Source: Leptospiraceae bacterium
Lineage (GTDB): Bacteria; Spirochaetota; Leptospiria; Leptospirales; Leptospiraceae
Assembly (NCBI GenBank): GCA_016708435.1
Contig: JADJFV010000017.1
Coordinates: 1-63,990, forward strand
Length of the DNA: 63,990 bases
Direction of reading: 5' to 3'
Part shown: in pieces, positions 36,477 to 45,100 of the stretch
Position numbering within the stretch: the stretch's first letter is position 1
Layout of the letters: each line of letters opens with the position of its first letter
Made by a program: the position numbers and the translations under genes
The notes under the pieces: generated by a model
What the model saw: only the letters and a program-made list of their open reading frames with translations
Told to the model about the DNA's origin: nothing
The model's database searches: none

Positions 36477-37514
36477 ATGAATTTTCTATCGATTAAGAAA
36501 TGGAGTATTATCATTTTGTTAGTGGCAAATGCAATAGTCTTAAATTGCACTACAGCAGATACAGCCCTTTCTCCAACTAGTAACGAAGCAGATGAGACAA
36601 AGAATATTGAACCAGTGGTGGTTGAAAAGGAAAAAGAGAATACTCCAAGCTACAATGAGCAAATTGACTGTAAGCCACAAGAGTGTATTCGAGTTGAATA
36701 TGATAAGTATTCAGAGTTAGACGGAAAGATATATAATCTAATGGGAGAGAACGCGGGAAAGTTTTTGATAAAGATGCTTTCTTATGACAGTAAACTTAAC
36801 CATGCTGATTTAGAGCCTACAGTTGATTATCTCCGTGAAATTTCCAAAAAAGAAGGACGTGTCTCTATTGAGCCTTATTACATTGGTCACCGCGATGGAA
36901 TCCTTTCTGAAATTCCATTCGTGAAGGATATAGGTCTTTTAGGCTGGGATGTCTATGGACGAGTAAGAGACACTATAAAATATAGAAATGCAAAAAACTA
37001 TAACGCCAAAGTTTTATACCATCCAAAGTATAACACGATTATGATGATTTTTTTTGTTCATAAAAACTATGGAGACGTTTGTAATACAGTTTACTCTAAC
37101 TGCAAAGAAATTGAATATCTAGACGATGACACGTTTGACCTTAGCCTCTCGACGGCTCTCAAGGAGACAGCCAAAACAGGGCAATCAGTCAAAGTTCACT
37201 TTCGTCAGGTTAACGCCAATTTGCCAGACTCAACGCTAGATTTAGAAAATATAAAAAAACTAAATCAATCCTCTAGGCTATTTAAGTGGCTTGTTTTGAC
37301 AAAAAAAACAGAAAAGAAAACAACTAAAAAAGAACGGTTTATTGGGATAGAAACTGCTATTACAGTTTTGGATTATTCTTTAAAACTATACGATGCTATT
37401 CAGAAATATAAAATATATTCTCCTGCACTCAATACAAGAGCTGAAATTGTTTATGTAGGAAATGAAAGCGGTGGTGAAATTAAATCAGTTGTGTTTTATC
37501 ACGAGAAGAAATAA
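36477..37514 (+). CDS. putative lipoprotein of unknown function
   Basis: The 345-residue protein has a lipoprotein signal peptide ending VLNC (Cys24). The mature part carries two early cysteines in IDCKPQECIRVEYDKY and two in DVCNTVYSNCKEIE, which may form disulphides. I do not recognise a domain. It starts five bases after the regulator stop. The two may be co-transcribed, although no functional link is clear. Confidence 0.7.
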   Translation: MNFLSIKKWSIIILLVANAIVLNCTTADTALSPTSNEADETKNIEPVVVEKEKENTPSYNEQIDCKPQECIRVEYDKYSELDGKIYNLMGENAGKFLIKMLSYDSKLNHADLEPTVDYLREISKKEGRVSIEPYYIGHRDGILSEIPFVKDIGLLGWDVYGRVRDTIKYRNAKNYNAKVLYHPKYNTIMMIFFVHKNYGDVCNTVYSNCKEIEYLDDDTFDLSLSTALKETAKTGQSVKVHFRQVNANLPDSTLDLENIKKLNQSSRLFKWLVLTKKTEKKTTKKERFIGIETAITVLDYSLKLYDAIQKYKIYSPALNTRAEIVYVGNESGGEIKSVVFYHEKK

Positions 37515-37525
37515 CCTCTTAAGAA

Positions 37526-37645
37526 ACACTGTCATTTCGAACAAATGTGAGAATCCATTTGCAATGCGGTAAGCGGGGTAAAAATCTTATCTTAAAATTC
37601 TGCGGCTTTGCCGACAAACGATTCGCAAGTTCGAGGTGACAGTGT
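37526..37645. repeat. REP-like palindromic intergenic element
   Basis: The 17-base arms 37526-37542 (ACACTGTCATTTCGAAC) and 37629-37645 pair with only two mismatches. The element fills the gap between two convergent genes. The GTCATTTCGA start and inner GAATCC resemble widespread REP-like repeats I recall from many genomes. It may also act as a bidirectional terminator. Only one copy was noticed in this window. Confidence 0.5.
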
Positions 37646-37659
37646 AAAGAAATTACTCC

Positions 37660-38361
37660 TTATTGTCCGTTTGTATTTCTAACGCAACGAACATAATATC
37701 TAGTCGTCTTAGATATACTTTGCTCTTTTCCAATGGTATCTAATGAAAAGGATACCGCTCTAGCTGTTGCGCCTGTTAAGTCTTGTTCATTGCTCCAAGA
37801 AGACCAAAAGTAATCATCCGGTGTATTTGGAAAGCGACTTGTTAAAACAACCTTCCCAAGTGCGGCTAAGGATTGTAATTCAGGAAAGCTAGGAACTCGC
37901 CAGTTCGTATAACCATTTGTCCTGTTTGCATTTTCGTTAGCACAAGAATTAAACGCCTCGCTGCTAATGCCAGTTATAGTTCCGCCCCTCAAGGTCATTG
38001 GAAGAGTTGACGTATTACAGTCGTTACCCTCAATATTGCAATAAGCTAAAAAGGTAGCTCCATAACGTCCTTGATCCACTGGAGTAGTAAACGTTGCAGT
38101 CCCTTTTCCGCCCTGGCAATCATTGTTGGTTGCTCTAAAAGTTTGTCCTTGCACACATTTTTTCCATTCAAGTCCTGATTTAGGATCAATGACGGTTCCA
38201 GTTGCATAGTCTTGGACTCCATTACTTAAGAGAATACCAGCTAGTATCTGATTTTTATCTTCTGCGGGAACTCCATAATAGCTCTTATCAGGCTTGTCTT
38301 CACAATTGATAAGGCTAACAATAAATAGAGTAAGAAGTGTATATAGTATTATTTTTTTCAT
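37660..38361 (-). CDS. DUF1566 (Lcl-like) lipoprotein
   Basis: The 233-residue protein begins with a lipoprotein signal peptide ending SLINC (Cys20). The body has GTVIDPKSGLEWKKCVQG near the N-terminus and GYTNWRVPSFPELQSLAAL and YFWSSW later, the pattern of DUF1566, which often occurs in surface lectin-like or adhesive proteins. Its ATG is 12 bases downstream of the Omp85-like gene stop on the same strand, so the barrel and this lipoprotein are likely one operon. Confidence 0.82.
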   Translation of the reverse strand: MKKIILYTLLTLFIVSLINCEDKPDKSYYGVPAEDKNQILAGILLSNGVQDYATGTVIDPKSGLEWKKCVQGQTFRATNNDCQGGKGTATFTTPVDQGRYGATFLAYCNIEGNDCNTSTLPMTLRGGTITGISSEAFNSCANENANRTNGYTNWRVPSFPELQSLAALGKVVLTSRFPNTPDDYFWSSWSNEQDLTGATARAVSFSLDTIGKEQSISKTTRYYVRCVRNTNGQ

Positions 38362-38373
38362 ATTGGTAACTCC

Positions 38374-40038
38374 TTAAAAGATATGTCCAAAATTGAAATA
38401 GAAGTTAGAGTCAGCAAAAGGAGCACCTGCATTCCAACCAGTAGTTCTGGTTTCTCTTGATTTTGCCCACTCCGCGTAAATGACAGTAGATTGATTCCAG
38501 ATAATACGTAAGCCTAAGCCATACGAATATTTATACCCATCAGCTGCATTTGCTTTTACACTACCGAGTGTATCCCAAACTCGCCCCAAGTCAAACAAGG
38601 GAGCAATGTTAAATGTAAAACCAGGCAGTTCAAGAAAACGATATCTTAATTCTAAGTTCGCAAAACCCATATTAGTCCCAACGAATCTATCTTGGATATA
38701 ACCACGTAAAGTTGTTCTACCACCTAATCCAGATAAACCCCCTTCAGTAGTCCACATGTTTCTGTATTCGAAGAAAGGTAAATTTCCAGAGTTATGAACA
38801 AAGAGCGCCCTACCCGCAAATACTAGTTTCTTAAATACTTTAGGAAATGGGCTATAAAATACTCTCACAGATCCGAGAGTTCTATTGAATTCAAAGTTCG
38901 AGCCCATTGCTTTAGAGGAACGCTCATGCGTTAGCTCAGCAAAAATACCCTTACTAGGATCAGGCTCAAAATCTCTACTATCATAAACTATCCCAAGACG
39001 AAGTATATTTACATAGCCACCGTTGATGCCTGTAATTTTACCGCGCTCATAATCTTCGGTTACTTTCGTTTTGCCGTTCACTGTAGGAATATTTCCCAAG
39101 TTTGCATCAAATGCATTTAGGCGCCCGTTTAGAATATCATCACTAGCTTTAATATTCGTATCTCTAAAATATGGATCACTTGCTTTTTGAATTGTTCCAT
39201 CATATCGTCTAACGATGTTATTGGAAAGCTTTGTTCCAACAACGAGACGCATTAAGCCACCAAAGAAAGAATTCTCTGCGCTAAGATTAACTTGTGGGAC
39301 TTCTAAATCATAGCGATTAAATTTTTGGTCTGTAACAGGAACAGATCCCATTCCAGAAATTGGATTTCTGGCAATCAATGCAGAATTATAAGCTGCGTTA
39401 TCTAAGTATTGAGGCTCCCCTGCATTTGGTGGTCTTCTGAATGCTTGCGATTCTTGTTGATCAGGAAAGTTTCCATTCGTAACAATTGGCTGCGAATAAT
39501 CATTGCGTGGATGATAGCTGAGTCCTTTCATAGAAGCCTCACCCAATCCAAAAAATAAGTTGTTTGGGTTTCTATCATAAATGGCATTTGCTCTTGCGCG
39601 CCACTTGGTATCAAAAATATAAGGAGCATCCCAATCCAATTGATGATACTGAGCATTTTTTGTAGTAGTAGAAACGTTTAGAAAGAATCTATGACGATAA
39701 GGTGTATATTCAAAAAATGGGTCGCCCTTTTTTCCGTTGTTAAAAAGAAAAACACGTCCCCCGAATCCGGCGCCGTTATTAGGGTCACTAAATGGACCAC
39801 CGATTCCTGTTGGGAACCAGCCTTCTTTTTTCTTAGAGGCATCCGTTTCCGATAATCTCTTTTTTTCATCAATCTCAAACGGAAGACCTTTCACTGGTGG
39901 TCTTGCTCCTGTTGGAGATTGATTCTCTTGGTCTTTGCTATCCTTCGTATCTTTTGAATCTTGAGCTAGCACTTGACCTGCAAATGTGATGAATATGAAA
40001 ATGTAAAAAAAGATTTTTATTTTATTCTTATCTTTCAT
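38374..40038 (-). CDS. Omp85/BamA-like outer-membrane beta-barrel protein
   Basis: The 554-residue protein has a signal peptide (FYIFIFITFAGQVLA-QD), a short Lys/Asp-rich linker instead of the POTRA domains of BamA, and a C-terminal barrel of alternating strands ending in phenylalanine (SNFYFNFGHIF). LGGRTTLRGYIQDRF is the Omp85 loop-6 VRGF/Y-like motif (here LRGY). This is the PF01103-type surface antigen barrel. Without POTRA domains a role in general barrel assembly is unlikely; transport or enzyme-linked functions are possible. The downstream lipoprotein may be a partner. Confidence 0.8.
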   Translation of the reverse strand: MKDKNKIKIFFYIFIFITFAGQVLAQDSKDTKDSKDQENQSPTGARPPVKGLPFEIDEKKRLSETDASKKKEGWFPTGIGGPFSDPNNGAGFGGRVFLFNNGKKGDPFFEYTPYRHRFFLNVSTTTKNAQYHQLDWDAPYIFDTKWRARANAIYDRNPNNLFFGLGEASMKGLSYHPRNDYSQPIVTNGNFPDQQESQAFRRPPNAGEPQYLDNAAYNSALIARNPISGMGSVPVTDQKFNRYDLEVPQVNLSAENSFFGGLMRLVVGTKLSNNIVRRYDGTIQKASDPYFRDTNIKASDDILNGRLNAFDANLGNIPTVNGKTKVTEDYERGKITGINGGYVNILRLGIVYDSRDFEPDPSKGIFAELTHERSSKAMGSNFEFNRTLGSVRVFYSPFPKVFKKLVFAGRALFVHNSGNLPFFEYRNMWTTEGGLSGLGGRTTLRGYIQDRFVGTNMGFANLELRYRFLELPGFTFNIAPLFDLGRVWDTLGSVKANAADGYKYSYGLGLRIIWNQSTVIYAEWAKSRETRTTGWNAGAPFADSNFYFNFGHIF

Positions 40039-40176
40039 TTTACGCCTTTTTCCTTTCTAAATTTACCTCTTGTTGACTGTGGCATGAGAATTGATTCTTT
40101 GGAAACCAAACTAAATAGTCAAACTTTTTTGCTTAGTGCTGAGAAAAATCTTTACAAATTCATCTGCCTGTATATT

Positions 40177-40195
40177 TGTAAGGTAAATTGTTACA
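40177..40195. promoter_or_regulatory. TGTAA-N9-TTACA operator candidate upstream of Rrf2 gene
   Basis: A 19-bp inverted repeat (TGTAA, nine bases, TTACA) ends 11 bases before the ATG of the Rrf2 regulator. A further TTACAAAT at 40152-40159 pairs with ATTTGTAA at 40174-40181. The same TGTAA-N9-TTACA recurs before the SDR gene at 40663-40681. This suggests autoregulation by the Rrf2 protein. Confidence 0.6.
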
Positions 40196-40206
40196 TTTAA
40201 AAACCC

Positions 40207-40623
40207 ATGACAAGTAGATTCACAGTTGCAATCCATATACTCTCTTTATTAGATTTGAATCAAGGGGAATCAATAACCTCCGAAGATCTTGCCGTTAGTG
40301 TAAATACCAATCCAGTGGTGATTCGAAAAATTCTAGGTATTCTAAAAAAAGCAGGATTGATCCACATTCAAATGGGGCAAGGTGGTGGCGCATCGCTCGC
40401 CGTTGAGTCAGAAAAAATAACTTTAAAAGATGTATATACAGTTTTCGATGAAAGACTATTTGTGCTCCATCCTAGCAAACCAAATGCCAAATGCATTTGC
40501 GGAAGAAATATTCAGTCTATCTTAACGGAAGTTTTTTCCGATACAGAGAGCGTATTAGTTGCAGAACTTTCTCATAAATCCATCCGAGAGATTAGTGCAG
40601 AAATTCTCAGAAGAGCAAAATAA
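40207..40623 (+). CDS. Rrf2-family transcriptional regulator (YwnA-like)
   Basis: The 138-residue protein has a winged helix-turn-helix: FTVAIHILSLLDLNQGESIT, SEDLAVSVNTNPVVIRKILG and GLIHIQMGQGGGASLA. The cysteine pair CICGR sits at about residues 98-100, where Rrf2 proteins carry sensing cysteines. Only two cysteines are present, so an iron-sulphur cluster like that of IscR is unlikely; a thiol or reactive-electrophile switch is more plausible. It lies 76 bases upstream of an SDR reductase gene with the same operator-like site. Confidence 0.88.
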   Translation: MTSRFTVAIHILSLLDLNQGESITSEDLAVSVNTNPVVIRKILGILKKAGLIHIQMGQGGGASLAVESEKITLKDVYTVFDERLFVLHPSKPNAKCICGRNIQSILTEVFSDTESVLVAELSHKSIREISAEILRRAK

Positions 40624-40647
40624 GTTAAAAGGTATCGAAAGATATAT

Positions 40648-40681
40648 TTGCTGTAGACAAAATGTAACTTTATAAATTACA
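40648..40681 (+). promoter_or_regulatory. SDR gene promoter overlapped by TGTAA-N9-TTACA operator candidate
   Basis: TTGCTG (40648-40653) and TATAAA (40671-40676) are 17 bases apart and make a plausible sigma-70 promoter. The palindrome TGTAA-N9-TTACA at 40663-40681 covers the -10 element, the usual layout for repression. It matches the site in front of the Rrf2 gene in arm sequence and spacing. Confidence 0.6.
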
Positions 40682-40699
40682 TTAAAGGAAAGAATAAAT

Positions 40700-41422
40700 A
40701 TGAGCAAGAAAATATTAATAACCGGCGCCAATAGGGGATTAGGCTTAGGTTTTGTGAAATCAAGTCTCGACAGAGGATACACAGTATTTGCCGGATGCAG
40801 AATTCCAGATAAGGCAGAAGAGTTACAGGAATTAGAAAATAATTTTAAGGAAAGGCTATTCATCATTAGCCTTGATCCTACAAAACTAGATAGTATTCAA
40901 AGAGCTGTAGCAGAAATTAAATCGAAAACAAATTCTTTAGATATACTTGTAAACAATGCAGGGATTAACTCAAAGAGCAGTGGTGTAGATCCAGCGATTC
41001 ATTTACAACTGGGGAAACTGCAAGCCGAGCCAATGCTCGCAATGTTTCATTTGAATGCAATCGCACCAATTATTATGGCGCAAGAATTTTTAGAATTGCT
41101 AGGTGAAAGTGGCAAAGGAAGAGTAATCAATATATCATCTTGGTTTGCGTCTCTATCCATTCCACAAAAGGGAAATTATACATATAGCGCAAGTAAAACA
41201 GCATTGAACATGCTGACAAAAATCTTAGCGAATGATTTAGCAAAATTGAATATTATTTCTTTTACAGTGAATCCGGGTTGGATGAAAACAGATATGGGCG
41301 GAAAGAGTGCAAATTTGGAGCCTACAGAATCAGCTAGAAGTATTTTGGAATTTTCTGAAAGAATAAAGTTGGAAGACAGTGGAAAATTTTTCAACCATGA
41401 TGGGAGCGAACATCCTTGGTAG
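40700..41422 (+). CDS. short-chain dehydrogenase/reductase (C-factor-like)
   Basis: The 240-residue protein has the SDR NAD(P) motif TGANRGLGLGF at residues 7-17, NNAG (VNNAGIN), an INISS strand with catalytic serine, and YSASKTALN with the catalytic Tyr/Lys. The substrate is unknown. AAGGAAAG precedes the ATG. It is probably the target of the upstream Rrf2 regulator, so it may reduce a reactive carbonyl or quinone; that is inference. Confidence 0.88.
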   Translation: MSKKILITGANRGLGLGFVKSSLDRGYTVFAGCRIPDKAEELQELENNFKERLFIISLDPTKLDSIQRAVAEIKSKTNSLDILVNNAGINSKSSGVDPAIHLQLGKLQAEPMLAMFHLNAIAPIIMAQEFLELLGESGKGRVINISSWFASLSIPQKGNYTYSASKTALNMLTKILANDLAKLNIISFTVNPGWMKTDMGGKSANLEPTESARSILEFSERIKLEDSGKFFNHDGSEHPW

Positions 41423-41618
41423 CAGAAATCATCTGTCAAGAGAATTTCAGGCTGTGCTTTGTCAGAGATTTGAAACGACCAATAAAACCTATCCTGCTTC
41501 GGGAAAATTTGAAAATTTACAAAGTTAATGGTTCAAACAGATTATGTTGCACCCAAAGGAAGCAACATTGAGTTCTACTCGGATAATCGGAGTTTGCCAA
41601 TTACTCAGAAAAGAATTT

Positions 41619-41843
41619 TTAAACTGCAAGTTTATAAAGATTTTTTTCGATTTCTTTATTAATCGAAATATCTATAATAATAACAAAATTTTTTACAGAG
41701 TAAAGAGCTCCGTCACCATCTTCGTCTATAACTCTAATTCGCCCTTTGACAGTGCTGGGTTTGTCGGAAAGTTCATAGGCTTTACGCAATATTAGGGAAG
41801 CCTTATTCCCATGATTATTTATACAGATTGCATATTGTTTCAT
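41619..41843 (-). CDS. small conserved hypothetical protein
   Basis: The 74-residue protein (MKQYAICINN, KASLILRKAYE, GRIRVIDEDGDGALYSV, FVIIIDI) resembles a short uncharacterised family I recall from many bacteria, with the same Ile-Arg-Val-Ile-Asp-Glu-x-Gly core. AGAGGA lies at a good distance upstream of the ATG on the minus strand. This supports it over the plus-strand ORF of similar size in the same place. No function is known. Confidence 0.65.
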   Translation of the reverse strand: MKQYAICINNHGNKASLILRKAYELSDKPSTVKGRIRVIDEDGDGALYSVKNFVIIIDISINKEIEKNLYKLAV

Positions 41844-42035
41844 AAATCCTCTTTATCAATTTCTCCTATTATTTCAAAATCCATAACACCATTTCGCTTT
41901 TTGTCTTTTCTCTAGTTGGAAGCTTTTCTAATAAATACCGAAATTGTTTAATTAGTTTTTTCGTAAATTTATTATGAATAGAAACTATTAGTTTTTAGCA
42001 AATACTATTCGATAAATTTTAAGAAATAGGAATTG
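41844..42035. other. AT-rich intergenic region, no gene seen
   Basis: Together with the leader at 42036-42162 this makes 319 bases without a gene between the small minus-strand gene and the first giant toxin-like gene. It is strongly AT-rich. Promoters for both directions are expected here, but I see no clear consensus, RNA gene or long inverted repeat. Confidence 0.5.
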
Positions 42036-42162
42036 AAAAAGTAGAAATAAAATATTGGAGTAAAAGTAATAAAATAACAAAAAAGCTAGACAGAAATAGA
42101 AAAAGCCTAACAATTACCGACCGAGCCATGCTCAACACCAAATGAAAGACTGGAGTAGCAAT
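42036..42162 (+). repeat. conserved leader of giant gene, copy 1
   Basis: These 127 bases are repeated essentially unchanged at 52410-52536. Their 3' two thirds recur at 60955-61039. The part from AGCTAGACAG to the ATG includes a small GAGC/GCTC hairpin and the TGGAG ribosome site. It is likely the 5' untranslated leader and perhaps the promoter shared by the three giant genes. Confidence 0.7.
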
Positions 42163-45100
42163 ATGCGAAATACAAGACTAAACAGAATGAATAGAATAGT
42201 AAGAAGCGGCAAATGTAAGAAGTCGCTAGTGAGACTTCAAAGTTTCTTAGCCTTATTTAGTTTTGTATTTTCGATATTGTCTGCTTCGTTATTTTTAATA
42301 CCTAGTTCATTGAATGCACAGGATCCGATCTACCCGATAGGATTAACAGGCGGTGGAGCAAGTGGAAACCCAACGTTGCAATTGAATAATTACGATGCGG
42401 CAGGGATGGAAGATTTTTTTCAGGATGCGAATACACAAGCGGGCGATGTGGACAGTTGGGTTGCACTGGTAGTGGATAATATTGGTATGCTTCGTGCATC
42501 GTGGGAAAGCGAAGCTGATTTACAGATACAAGATTATGTAAAAAATTTGAATGTGAGTGATAATTACAATGGTGTGGCTAATTACCGTGATGCGCTGCAA
42601 AAAGAATTGAATTCCCAGAAAGAAGCAGCACTTGCATTATGGGAAAGAACTGCAATGAAAGATATAAATCTACAATTGGAGAATTATGTAACTAGCTTAA
42701 CCGGTGGGATAGAAGATGAAGCAGTTGTCAATACAGAGAGTAGCCAATCAAATGCAACTGAGGTATTATCCAATAACAGACTAACACCAGAACAAATAAA
42801 AGCAAGCTTTGGGGAGAGTAAACGGGATTGGGAAAATCAGTTCCGTACGTCAGCAGATACTGGATTAAAACAATACGATGATTCCTTAGATACGATAAAT
42901 GCAAATTATTCGCGCTTTATGCGTCAGCTAGATAATGCGGATGGAACCTTCCAACAGAATTTACAAGCAATTCAGGAATACAAGAATAATGTGAAAAGTG
43001 GGATTCGCACTACTGTAACAAACTTAGAAAAATTTTTAAATGAGCCTGCTAATGATAGTTTGTTTGGAGGTTCTAACGGTAAAAGCCGGACACAGGCAGG
43101 GCTTGACTTAAATTCACTCATTGTTGAATTTAGAGCATTGCTCGCTCCTAATGCACAAGATGATTTTAGTTTCATACTAACAGAATTATCATCTAAGATG
43201 AGGGAGTATTTAGGAAAACAGGCAGGGAACGCAGCAACAAGACAAACTACCATTCAAAATCAAGTATATACTAATTATGTGAATAACGATCCCAGCGCAA
43301 TTGCAAATATGAAGGACAGGACTGATGCAAAGGAACTCACAGGACCAATTTTTTCCGATCTGAATGGAGCACCGGTAATGAATCAAAATTATCAGACATT
43401 CATTGATTATTTTAAAGGTAAATTTTCCCTTGATGTCTTTATGAGAACAATTAATGATTACTATTGTGGCGAATGCAATCTGACCGCATACCAGATTGGT
43501 GGAGCTCCGCCAACATCAGGAAGAGCGATAACAAAAATATATGATGCGAATATATTTGCTAGTTCTCATCCCTGGTTTTGGGAGGATGCGGTAAATAACG
43601 CAACACATACAGCTTGGGGCGCTAGCAGTAATTATCAAAGTGATGGAGCCGGTTATCTTTACTGGCAAGAAACTTTAAATGCTTGCCAGGTATGTGCACC
43701 AGTGAGTCATTTTCAAGAGACCTTTGCTTACAAAATATCTTATCAAGTAACTGATTTTACAGCACAGACAAACGCGGTTACCTGGGGAAATTTTGCAAAT
43801 CAATTGAACACTCAATTTAGCAACTGGCAAAACAATCTTATCCCCGCGATTAGTAATTGGGAATCACAAGCGGCTAATTACAATAACTTCTACCATCAGT
43901 GGAAGAGTAATGCAGATACTTTAAGAGCAAACGCGAAGACAGAATACGAGGCTTCCACAGCGAAGATAGAATCCGATAGATCAAAATGGCTACTAGCGAT
44001 GGAGAATCAAAAGAAAGATGCAGAGAAAGAGTGGGATAGTATAGAGAGTAAACTCAATGTAAATGAAATGACAGGAAAAGACTTGAGTGCCCTACTCTCA
44101 CAAACACCGAGCGCAGATGCGATAGCGGTTAATTCCCCGAATGCGCAAGTGAATAGTTTCAATACTACTCTCAACAATTTACAAAATACAAAGTTTAACT
44201 TTCAGAGCACAGACTACCGAGATGAGATAGCCAGATACAATTACACTGGTGAAAAACCAAAAGATGGATTAAGTGAATTAAAAAAATTTGGTATAGCTGA
44301 GACTATCAAGTCAGCCTTGACTGATCCATTTTCGAATCAGAATTCATATTCCATTTTTAATCCAGAATACAACGCTCCTTCTACGAGCGTAACCGGTATT
44401 AACCTTAAAACTGCTTTTACGAGTGCATTCAATGGAGTTCAGAATCTGGCATATGTAAACGGAACAACTGATGCTGCGGACAGATACCAAAAGGAATACT
44501 ATGATTCGATAGTGAATCAATACAAGTATACGTTTAAAAAAGATGTAATGGATGCAAGAAGGGAAACTGCATTAGATAATTATATGTTATCGGAATTCAA
44601 ATTAAGCAAAGCCCAAGTGGATGATATATTGTCTGGTAAAGCTGCATTGAAAGGTGGAATAGATTTAAAAGCGGCAAGAACAGCATTTTTGAATAAATTA
44701 AGCGATACGGATTTGTTAAGTGCGTCGGAGAAAACAGCATATGAAACAGGAACCTGCTACAAAGATTTAGCCAAGTGCGCATTCATGGAAACAAACAAAG
44801 ACCTAAAATCCATAACAGTAGAAAACGGGCAAATCGTGATAACGCGTGAGATAAGTGATGGAACAATTCATCTTGGAGATGGCGGTGTGCCAAAAGAAGG
44901 AGAGCCAAATTACAATCTAGTTGGTGGTTATCAATCCGGTAAGAAAACAGACGTTATCCGCGTGAACATGGCGAAGATGGGAGTTGTAATACAAAATCCA
45001 AAGGATTTATTTACTCAGTGGACAAACGAAGATTACAATGCAATAGCGGATAATTTGGGTGATAAGGCAAATGAACTGTTTGCGTCAGCGGAGAAAGATA

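Noticed and set aside
41544..41795. Plus-strand 83-codon frame opposite the small conserved gene
   Set aside because: The minus-strand frame has a good ribosome site and a recognisable conserved core; this frame is Phe/Lys/Asn-rich with no such support.
42142..42162. Earlier ATG of the first giant gene
   Set aside because: The same position is CTG in copy 3, and the GGAG ribosome site lies between it and the ATG at 42163.
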